Shown here: in pieces, positions 1 through 7,700 of the stretch
Numbering within the stretch: position 1 is the first letter of the stretch
Layout of the letters: every line of letters starts with the position of its first letter
Source: Cocleimonas sp.
GTDB taxonomy: Bacteria > Pseudomonadota > Gammaproteobacteria > Thiotrichales > Thiotrichaceae
Length of the DNA: 17,994 nt
Direction of reading: 5' to 3'
Assembly: GCA_021647365.1 (NCBI GenBank)
Contig: JAKIUW010000041.1
Span: 1-17,994 of the forward strand
Program-made: the position numbers and the translations under genes
The notes under the pieces: generated by a model
What the model was told of the DNA's origin: nothing
What the model saw: only the letters and a program-made list of their open reading frames with translations
Databases searched by the model: none

Positions 1-29
1 TGTGAGAAGACTGTATTATGATGTGCCAT
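1..29 (-). CDS. IS4-family (DUF4372-type) transposase, first codons only
   Basis: The minus strand has an ATG at 29-27 preceded by a good ribosome binding site (AAGAAGGA, 7 nt upstream). It then reads MAHHNTVFS before the window ends. From memory, this start is typical of IS4-family transposases with an N-terminal DUF4372 domain. Only nine codons are visible, so no catalytic residue can be checked. The gene points out of the window, in the same direction as apaG. The family call rests on remembered N-terminal similarity and is moderate at best. Confidence 0.5.
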
Positions 30-129
30 GCTTGATTCCTTCTTTGATTCAATGACTTATTGCTAAGACAATTTTATCAGATTTTGGAGTCAGGCACTTA
101 CTTTTTATGTTAACGGGACAGTAGTGGTA
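30..129. other. Spacer between apaG and the transposase; probably contains the IS end
   Basis: This stretch of 100 bp separates the apaG stop from the transposase start. It carries the transposase ribosome binding site on the minus strand (about 37-44). One end of the insertion sequence should fall inside it, but the inverted repeat and target duplication cannot be set without the other end. No gene, RNA or strong terminator hairpin is evident. Confidence 0.4.
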
Positions 130-513
130 TTAATTAAGCATACGAGGCAATGCCAATGAGAATGGCTCTATGATTGCATCAAAATAATGGTCATCATCTG
201 CAACCATTTGATAGATTCCTTGCATGGAACCGACGGGCGTTTCTAACATGGTGCCGCTGGTGTATTGGAATGATTGCCCTGGCTTTATGTAGGGTTGTTC
301 GCCAATCACACCTTTGCCTTTAACTTCTTGAACGCGACTATTTGCATCGGTAATAATCCAGTGACGACTGAGTAGTTTGGCAGATAGTTTACCTTGGTTT
401 GTGATTGTAATTGTATAGGCAAAGACAAAACGACTAGCTTCTGAATTTGATTCTGCCTCGATGTACTGGGTGCTTACGCTAACGCGGATGTCATAATTTA
501 CTTCATCATTCAT
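130..513 (-). CDS. apaG: ApaG domain protein
   Basis: This is a complete 127-residue ApaG protein; the E. coli protein is 125 residues. ApaG has an immunoglobulin-like beta-sandwich fold. It is linked in enterobacteria to Co2+/Mg2+ resistance, but its biochemical role is not settled. The family signature is clear: VKGKGVIGEQP around residues 64-74, followed by IKPG, YTSG and TPVGSMQG (residues 77-99). The start at 513-511 gives the usual N-terminus. It is transcribed away from trmO across only 21 bp, and no Shine-Dalgarno precedes it. A minus-strand TATACT (520-525) lies six bases before the ATG. The stop is 130 bp from the left edge, facing insertion-sequence DNA. Confidence 0.93.
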   Translation of the reverse strand: MNDEVNYDIRVSVSTQYIEAESNSEASRFVFAYTITITNQGKLSAKLLSRHWIITDANSRVQEVKGKGVIGEQPYIKPGQSFQYTSGTMLETPVGSMQGIYQMVADDDHYFDAIIEPFSLALPRMLN

Positions 514-534
514 TGGTCGAGTATAATACTTTCT
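514..534. promoter_or_regulatory. Overlapping divergent -10 boxes of apaG and trmO
   Basis: The 21 bp between the two start codons hold TATAAT at 522-527 for trmO (plus) and TATACT at 525-520 for apaG (minus); GTATAATAC is nearly symmetric. For apaG, a minus-strand TTGTAA at 549-544 inside trmO gives an 18-bp spacer. For trmO, a weak TTTACT at 497-502 lies inside apaG with a 19-bp spacer. Each -10 box is 6-7 nt from its ATG, so transcription would begin at or next to the start codon. The -10 matches are strong; actual use is inferred. Confidence 0.55.
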
Positions 535-1281
535 ATGACAGCATTACAATTATCCCCAATCGGAATAATATCTTCTTGCTATAAGGAAAAATTTGGCATC
601 CCGCGCCAGCCGGGTTTAGTGCCAGCGGCTATGGCTGAATTGATCTTGGGGGATGAATTTGGTGAAGAAAGCGTTCGTGGCTTGGAAGGCTTTTCGCATA
701 TTTGGATTAACTTTATATTCCATGAAACCCAAGCCCAAGGCTGGAAGCCAATGGTGCGTCCGCCACGTTTAGGCGGTAATGAAAAGGTGGGTGTGTTTGC
801 TTCGCGCTCGACATTTCGCCCTAACCCGATAGGATTGTCGGCGGTTGAATTACTTTGTGTAGAGATTAGAAAAGGGCGAGTAGTGTTACACCTAGCGGGA
901 TGTGATCTTTTAGATGGTACACCCGTTTTGGATATTAAGCCGTATTTGCCTTATGCCGATATTATCCCCAATGCTGGCGGTGGATTTGCGGAAACTAAGC
1001 CTGAAGCCTTGCTTGAAGTGGTGTTTAGCGAAGAGGCAGAGCTGCAGTGCAAACAAGCTGATCAGCGAATTGATCATGTAAAAGTGGGGGGGTGTGCTTC
1101 TATAAAGGTTTTAATTACCCAGGTTTTACAGCTCGATCCACGTCCAGCATACCAAAGTACGAATAAAGATAGCAGTGAAAGTGATAGAATTTACGCTATG
1201 AAGCTCCATGATTTTGATTTAAAATGGCGGTACTACGATAATAATAAAATCAAGGTGTTAGCATTAGAGAAAGAGAGCTAA
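535..1281 (+). CDS. trmO: tRNA (adenine(37)-N6)-methyltransferase TrmO, with a repeat-encoded insertion
   Basis: TrmO (formerly TsaA/YaeB) uses S-adenosylmethionine to methylate t6A37 of threonine tRNAs. The 248-residue protein aligns along its length with the 235-residue E. coli enzyme as I remember it. Shared blocks are YKEKFGIPRQPGLV (residues 16-29), GLEGFSHIW (49-57), RPPRLGGN (75-82), FASRSTFRPNPIGLS (88-102), DGTPVLDIKPY (127-137), DPRPAY (201-206) and LHDFDLKWR (224-232). Residues 180-189 are encoded by a 27-bp repeat found elsewhere in the window, and E. coli TrmO lacks most of this stretch. The insertion keeps the frame and lies outside the conserved blocks, so the enzyme is probably active. 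It heads the likely trmO-dacB-tamA-tamB unit. Confidence 0.92.
   Translation: MTALQLSPIGIISSCYKEKFGIPRQPGLVPAAMAELILGDEFGEESVRGLEGFSHIWINFIFHETQAQGWKPMVRPPRLGGNEKVGVFASRSTFRPNPIGLSAVELLCVEIRKGRVVLHLAGCDLLDGTPVLDIKPYLPYADIIPNAGGGFAETKPEALLEVVFSEEAELQCKQADQRIDHVKVGGCASIKVLITQVLQLDPRPAYQSTNKDSSESDRIYAMKLHDFDLKWRYYDNNKIKVLALEKES
1073..1099 (+). repeat. 27-bp G-run repeat, copy 1 (inside trmO)
   Basis: ATCATGTAAAAGT, seven Gs, TGTGCTT, identical to the copies at 9642, 10883 and 16896. It is read in trmO as part of D180 through S189. It is the only copy inside a conserved gene and the only one whose flanks do not obviously pair. Confidence 0.9.
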
Positions 1282-1304
1282 CATCGTGTCAAACTTGGGG
1301 AATC

Positions 1305-2903
1305 ATGACATTTACTAAATGCCGATTGTGCACTGTCTTGCTAGCAATTTTTTGCTTGCAGGCATCGTTGTTTCTGGCAAGTTCAGCTAGCGCAAAAACG
1401 GCAGATAAAAAGAGCGCTAAAGCCACAACAAAAAAAGTTGATGATAAGAAGCCAAAACCAAAACCTTCTCTAGCAAAAAACTATCATTACACTAAGCAGA
1501 AAAGACAAACGTTGCCAGAAGAAGTTACAAAACTTTTAACCAAGTATAAAATTCCTGATAAAAATATAAGTGTTTATATTCGCGACCTAAACTCCAAAAC
1601 GGCGTTGATAGAACATAATGCCGATAAAATGCGTATTCCTGCTTCTACAATGAAACTTCTTACCACTTACGCAGGACTAAAAGAATTAGGCCCCAATTAT
1701 TCGTGGCGAACGGAAGTTTGGTTGCGAGGCGAGCTGAAGGATGGCGTGTTAAAAGGCGATTTAATCCTCAAGGGTTTTGGCGATCCTTTTTTGGTTGTTG
1801 AGAATTTTTGGAAGCTGGTAAAGAGCTTACGTAATAAAGGACTGCGTGTGATTGAAGGCGATATTATCGTTGATAATAGTTATTTTAGTCAGCCACCGCA
1901 TAACCCTGCTGCTTTTGATGGAAAGCCGTTTCGTGTGTATAACGCGCAATCTTCGGCATTGATGTTTAACTTTCAAGCTACACGCTTTTTGTTTCGCCCG
2001 ATTGAAGATGAAAAAACTAAGGGCAAAAAAACACGAAAAAAGAATAAGAACAAAGTGACAGGAAGGGTCGAGGTGATTCCTTTTCCTGCTATTAAAGGTT
2101 TTAAGTTCGATAACCAAATAAAATTCACAAGCGGGAAATGTAGAAGGTCACACTTTAAGCCTAAGTTTTCTAAAAATAAAAAAGGCATTTTGGTTATTAA
2201 AGGTAACTACTCAATAAAATGTAAACAGCGTTTCATTCTGCGTTCGGTTTCAAAGCCGGAACAGCATATATTCAATGCCTTTCGTGATATTTGGATTGAT
2301 TTAAAAGGCACGCTAAAAGGAAAGTTGAAGACAGGGCGTGTTACAAAAGGTGATGAGTCATTTCATGTTTATAGTTCACCAACATTAGGGGAGATGATTC
2401 GCTTGATCAACAAGTGGAGCAATAATGTTATGACGAGGCAACTATTGCTCACAGTAGGCGCAAAAAAATACGGCGCTCCTGGGACATTAGAAAAAGGCAA
2501 ACGAGCGGTTTTATCTATATTGGCAGAAAGTAAAATCAACACAACAGGAATCAATCTGGAGAATGGCTCAGGCTTGTCGCGCAAGGCAAAAATCAGCGCA
2601 AGACAAATGGCAGATTTATTAGATAAGGCTTATCGAGATGCCTATATGCCAGAATTTTTATCATCATTATCTTTGCCGGGCGTTGATGGAACTTTGGTCA
2701 ATCGTTTTCGTAAAGAAGATCTTAGAGGGCGTAGTCATTTGAAAACAGGTACGCTTAATTCTGTTACCGCGATTGCAGGTTATATGTTAAACCGAGCGGG
2801 TAAACGCATGATTATCGTTGTTCAACACAATGGTAATAAATCAGGTGGCGGGCGTGGCAAGAAAATTCAAGATGCTTTGTTACGATGGAGCTTTGAGCAA
2901 TAA
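1305..2903 (+). CDS. dacB: D-alanyl-D-alanine carboxypeptidase/endopeptidase (PBP4 family)
   Basis: A periplasmic serine peptidase of family S13 that trims D-Ala from, or cleaves cross-links in, peptidoglycan. A signal peptide (hydrophobic residues 8-28, likely cleaved after ASA at 30) precedes a Lys-rich linker to about residue 60. The three penicillin-binding motifs are present: STMK (114-117, nucleophile S114), SNN (372-374) and KTG (480-482). NGSGLSR (420-426) is also typical of the family. At 532 residues it is longer than E. coli DacB (477), partly through the N-terminal linker and a basic insert at 237-250. The start lies 23 bp after trmO, with GGGGA just upstream. The stop is one base before the tamA start, so co-translation is likely. 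Confidence 0.93.
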   Translation: MTFTKCRLCTVLLAIFCLQASLFLASSASAKTADKKSAKATTKKVDDKKPKPKPSLAKNYHYTKQKRQTLPEEVTKLLTKYKIPDKNISVYIRDLNSKTALIEHNADKMRIPASTMKLLTTYAGLKELGPNYSWRTEVWLRGELKDGVLKGDLILKGFGDPFLVVENFWKLVKSLRNKGLRVIEGDIIVDNSYFSQPPHNPAAFDGKPFRVYNAQSSALMFNFQATRFLFRPIEDEKTKGKKTRKKNKNKVTGRVEVIPFPAIKGFKFDNQIKFTSGKCRRSHFKPKFSKNKKGILVIKGNYSIKCKQRFILRSVSKPEQHIFNAFRDIWIDLKGTLKGKLKTGRVTKGDESFHVYSSPTLGEMIRLINKWSNNVMTRQLLLTVGAKKYGAPGTLEKGKRAVLSILAESKINTTGINLENGSGLSRKAKISARQMADLLDKAYRDAYMPEFLSSLSLPGVDGTLVNRFRKEDLRGRSHLKTGTLNSVTAIAGYMLNRAGKRMIIVVQHNGNKSGGGRGKKIQDALLRWSFEQ

Positions 2904-2904
2904 A

Positions 2905-4749
2905 ATGACGTCACGATTTTTAATTACATTTTGTGTCTTGTTGCTGATGCCGGTCTTTGTAACTGCTGAAGTTGAGTTGACAGAAAAAGAGTTGGTGGCA
3001 GCTGCTATTCTGGCTAATGAAGAAGAAAGCAAAGAAAAAGAGAAAAATGCTGATAAAAACAAACCTGAAAATTCAAATGAAAAGTTAGCCAGTATTGAAG
3101 TTACGGGTGTTGATAGCGACCTAAAGAAAAACATTGAATTGCATATGCCGGTGTCTATTCCTGTTTGTCATGCTGATAAATCTGAGGTTAGACAGTTTTT
3201 TGATACGATAAAAAAACGTCTACGCAAGGCATCACGTGCATTGGGTTATTATGATGCGAATTTTAGAACGGGCGGTTCGATTGTTGAGGGTTGTTGGAAA
3301 TTACGTTTAAGAATTACGCCAGGTTTGCCTACGAAAGTTATCTCTCAAAATATCAGTGTAATAGGGGAAGGGCGCAATGATGAACTGTTTAAGAAAATTC
3401 TTGCGGAACTGCCTTACAAAAAAGGTGACGTGTTTAATCACCAGCAATATACAGACTTTAAAACACAGCTTTCAGAAGCGACTCAGTCATTAGGTTATTT
3501 TGATGCAGAGTTTGAGCAGCACAGTATTAAGGTGAATCCTTTAGCGCATCAGGCTAGCGTGAACTTAGTGCTGAATACAGGCAAGCGTTATCGTTATGGA
3601 AAAGTTACCGTAGATCAAGAAGTTTTATCCGACAAGGTCATGCAGAACTTTTTGATATTAAAAACAGGGGAGGTGTATAAAACGGAAGATTTGATCAGAC
3701 AGCAACAACTATTGCAACGTAGTGGTTACTACAAGCTTATCAAAGTTGAAGTTTTGCAAGAGCAGGCGGCAAATTATCGAGTTCCTGTGCATATATCACT
3801 AACACGTAAGAAAAGAAATTCTTATAAGTTTAAAGTAGGTTTTGGTTCTGATACAGGAGCGCGTATCTCTGCAGAAATGGATCGTCGTTGGACAGGAAGT
3901 TCAGGAAAACGCTTGAAAGCAAAGACACAGTTTTCACAGCATATATCGGGAATATCGTTAGAGTTATTTAATCCACGTAAAAACCCCGAAGATGATGTTC
4001 TGGTCTACAAGATCGATATAAAACAAGAAAGAGCTGATGATATTACCACCCGTGGTATTAATATTGGTGGAAAGCTTACACGTAAAAGGTCTAATGATTG
4101 GATTCAGACGGCCTCCATTGGGTATCTAGTAGATAGAACACAAGTTGATGGTGAAGACCCTGTTAATTCGAAATTGCTTCTCTTTGGTGTTGGGTTGGAT
4201 AAAACAAAATCTGATCACCTTCTTTATCCAACGGAGGGGTGGCGTTTTAAGTTTGGTTTAAAAGCTGCAAGCAAAGTACTGCTTAGTGATCAAGATGTAC
4301 TGCAGTTTGAAACAACGGCAAAGCATATCAAAACTTTCTCAAACAAAAGTCATATACTCAGCCGCATACACCTAGGTACAACGAAAGTGGGCAACTTTGA
4401 TAAGCTACCAAAAAGTTTACGTTTCTTTGCTGGTGGTGGGCGTAGTGTGCGTGGATATAAATTTGAATCCTTAGGTGAAGTTAATAAGGATGATCAAGTG
4501 ATTGGCGGTAAGCATGTGCTCGACCTGAGTTTGGAGTACCAATATCCCATTAATGATGAATGGGGAGCCGCTTTTTTTGTCGATGCAGGAAATGCGTTTA
4601 ACGACTATAACAATGCAAAACTAAAAGTAGGCATAGGTTTCGGCGCACGCTGGCGCTCACCTATCGGCCCTGTAAAAATTGATATTGGTTTCCCAAAGGA
4701 TGATTATAAAAGTCCTCAACTACATCTTAGTATCGGTTCTGATTTGTGA
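2905..4749 (+). CDS. tamA: Outer-membrane translocation and assembly module protein TamA
   Basis: An Omp85-family barrel that works with TamB in envelope biogenesis, in autotransporter assembly and phospholipid transport to the outer membrane. I start it at ATG 2905, one base after the dacB stop, because this begins a clear signal peptide (residues 1-21, cleavage near VTA/E). The frame stays open upstream to 2818, but that part would sit inside dacB. The mature protein begins with a charged low-complexity stretch (about 40-60). Three POTRA domains follow (about 61-140, 145-225 and 226-300), then a barrel to the C-terminus. The Omp85 loop motif GGGRSVRGY lies near residues 510-518. At 614 residues it is slightly longer than E. 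coli TamA (577). Its last bases overlap tamB by four. Confidence 0.93.
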   Translation: MTSRFLITFCVLLLMPVFVTAEVELTEKELVAAAILANEEESKEKEKNADKNKPENSNEKLASIEVTGVDSDLKKNIELHMPVSIPVCHADKSEVRQFFDTIKKRLRKASRALGYYDANFRTGGSIVEGCWKLRLRITPGLPTKVISQNISVIGEGRNDELFKKILAELPYKKGDVFNHQQYTDFKTQLSEATQSLGYFDAEFEQHSIKVNPLAHQASVNLVLNTGKRYRYGKVTVDQEVLSDKVMQNFLILKTGEVYKTEDLIRQQQLLQRSGYYKLIKVEVLQEQAANYRVPVHISLTRKKRNSYKFKVGFGSDTGARISAEMDRRWTGSSGKRLKAKTQFSQHISGISLELFNPRKNPEDDVLVYKIDIKQERADDITTRGINIGGKLTRKRSNDWIQTASIGYLVDRTQVDGEDPVNSKLLLFGVGLDKTKSDHLLYPTEGWRFKFGLKAASKVLLSDQDVLQFETTAKHIKTFSNKSHILSRIHLGTTKVGNFDKLPKSLRFFAGGGRSVRGYKFESLGEVNKDDQVIGGKHVLDLSLEYQYPINDEWGAAFFVDAGNAFNDYNNAKLKVGIGFGARWRSPIGPVKIDIGFPKDDYKSPQLHLSIGSDL

Positions 4750-7700
4750 GGCAGCACCTAAACACGTATCTATTTTCACCATTGTGGTGGGTGCTTTCAA
4801 TAATAATCCTAATGCTATTGTTATTAGTGTTGACCCTTATCACGCCTTACGGTGTGAAAGCAGCTGCTCATTTAGCAGATGCTTCTCTGGAAGAGCTTAG
4901 TATTAAAGGAGTATCAGGCAGTATGCTCGTAGGTTTGCATATTGATGAACTTATTTGGGATGATGATGGAGATAGTATTGCGCTCAATGATGTAGATCTT
5001 AAACTCCAACAATACAACATACAGCGCGGAAGACTTGTTGCTGAAAAAGTACGTGCAGGCCGTTTAACAATAAACTTATCAAATAAAAAATCTGAGGGTG
5101 ATATTACAAGGTTGCCTGATTTTGGTTTGCCGCTAAATATTAATGCGCATCTAGTTCAGCTAGATTCTCTGCAAATCACTCAGGATGTTCCCGACGACGC
5201 AGGTGCGAGAACACTGCTTTTTCAAATACGTGATATGGCACTAAAAAAAGTGACTATCAATGATGGTAAATTACGTTTTAGAAAACTTACAGGCAAGCCC
5301 ATTATATTAGATCAGCCGCTAGAGATTAATGTGACTGAAGGCAAACTCAATATGGATTTCCCTCATGATATATCAACCAGTGGAAATATTACCTATAAGC
5401 ACTCTGAGTTTGGTGAGCTTGAAGGGAATATAGAGTTGGCAGGAACGTTGACTAATTACAGTTTTACAGGAGATGTAAATCATAAGCAAAAAGATTTGGG
5501 TACACAAACTATTAAGCTTTCAGGTGAAGGTGATTACAAACGTGTGCACCTTGAAAAAGTCACTTTAAATAGTCCTCATGGAGTAATAGAAGCTAAAGGG
5601 CGGGTGCTTTTTGACCCCGATGTGAGTTGGGCGTTTAAAGTTGATGGTAAAGATTTAAGTACGACGAAATTTTTAGCAGATTGGCCTGCAACGGTGGATG
5701 CTGATTTGAGATACAACGGTAATTACATTGATGGTCGAGTGGAAAATAATATTACGATTACATCTATAGAAGGTAAGTTGCGTGAATATGATTTAAAACT
5801 CAGTGGTTATATTACTGAGAAAGAAGGTTCGTTAAATACAGATGGCTTGGACTTACAGTTGGGTGATAATCAATTAACGATTATAGGAAAAGCCAGTGAG
5901 CCCTATAATCTAAAGTGGGATATTGATGCTGAAAATATTAAGCAGATGCTACCCAAGCAACTTGCGGACTTAAATGTTGCTGGTAGTGTAATAGGTAGTG
6001 GAACCTTAAAAGGTAAATTAAATAAGCCTGAGATCAGTCTCAATATTGTTGCTAATGATTTGGAGTATGAAGATTATAAACAAAGCAAAGAAAGCTTGAG
6101 CCTTAAGGGTGACCTAAGCTTAGATAATGGGGCACTCCAAGTAAATAATTTTAAGATTATTAACGGTAAGAATACGGTAAAAGTCTCAGGGCAAGCCAGT
6201 GAGCCTTTTGATCTTAAATGGGATATTGACGCAAAAACTTTGAAGCAACTTTCACCATCATTAGCAGGCAGAATCAAAGGTAGCGGTGTTTTAAAAGGCA
6301 CATTAAAACAGCCAGAAGCAAAACTAAAAATAGCCACTAATGGGTTGGTTTATAAAGACATAAAACAAGGCAAAGAAACCTTATTGATTGAAGCTGATAT
6401 TGGGCTTAGTCGTACTGCAAAAGGCGATATTATTCAGCTTAAAACGGTAAGCCTAAAAAGTGGCAAAAATAAGTTGGAAGCATCAGGGCAAGCCAGCGAG
6501 CCTTTTGATCTAAAATGGAAGATTGACGCCAATAGCCTTCAACAAGTTTCGCCACTGTTGGGCTTATTGTTAGAGAAGAAGTTAGCAGGAAAGATAAAAG
6601 GCGAAGGTAGCTTAAAGGGTACATTAAAGAAGCCTGAGGTTAAAATAAAGTTAACTGCAAATAATCTTGTTTATGATGATATCCAGCAAGGTAAAGAAAC
6701 TATCTTTGTTGAAGGTAACTTAGGTTTTATTAGGGTCGGGAATAAAGATGTTATTCGGCTCAATGATTTAAAGTTGAAAAGTGGTAGTAATACGCTGCAA
6801 GTTTCAGGTCAAGCCAGCGAACCATTAAAGCTAAATATTAAAGTGAATGCTTTAAAATTAGCAGAAATATCACCTGATATAAGTGGCAGTATTAAAGGCA
6901 CGGCACAGATATTGGGTAGTTATAAGTCGCCCACCATAAAAACGGATTTGACTGCATCCAACCTGCGTTATAAGAAAGATCGTATAAGCGAAGCGGGAAT
7001 GCGTGTCAAAGGTGAAGTGCAATTTGTTGAGGGCGTGCCTATCATAAAATCTATGACTACTTATGTGGGTGAAAATAAGATACTGATTTCAGGTCGTGCA
7101 ACCAGTCCATTTGATATGACATGGGACATTGAAGCTAAAAAACTCAATCAACTTTACCCCGGGTTGAAGGGTTATGTTGTAGCTAAAGGAAAACTGCAAG
7201 GCACGATTGATAAGCCGATTATTAATGGAACAGGCGAAGCCAAAAATATTAGTTTTCAAGATTTTAAGTTGGGCTCAGGAAATATCATCGCACAAACAAA
7301 TAACGGTGTTTATAAAATTATAGGCAAGATAAAAAAACTACAAAGCGCAGATCAGAAAATCAATCAGGCAACCTTTGATGTTAATGGGCGTATTGAAAAT
7401 CACAGCATCAAGGCATTTATTGATCATGATGAAGGCAAGGTTAAGTTGACAGCAAATGGTGCATGGTCGAATGAAACATGGAAAGGTAATCTAAAAAAAC
7501 TAGAAGTTAAGGATACCCAAGCAGGTGATTGGCGATTACAAAATCCGACACAAATATCACTTTCAAAAAATGGTTTTAGTAGTAAACGTTTTTGTTTGTC
7601 GGGTAAGGTTACTAGTGAAAATACACAAATTTGCTCTGCAACATCGTGGTCTAAAGCAGGGGGTTTAGTTGCCAAAGGAAGTTTGAGTAAAACGCCATTA

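Noticed and set aside
1282..1300. A sequence just after the trmO stop (catcgtgtcaaacttgggg) that looks like the start of the 27-bp repeat.
   Set aside because: It needs several substitutions and a one-base gap, and the second half of the unit is absent. The position fits, but the match is too weak to count as a copy.
2818..2904. An upstream extension of the tamA frame into dacB.
   Set aside because: It would bury the signal peptide behind 29 residues inside the dacB coding region; ATG 2905 gives a proper signal peptide next to the dacB stop.
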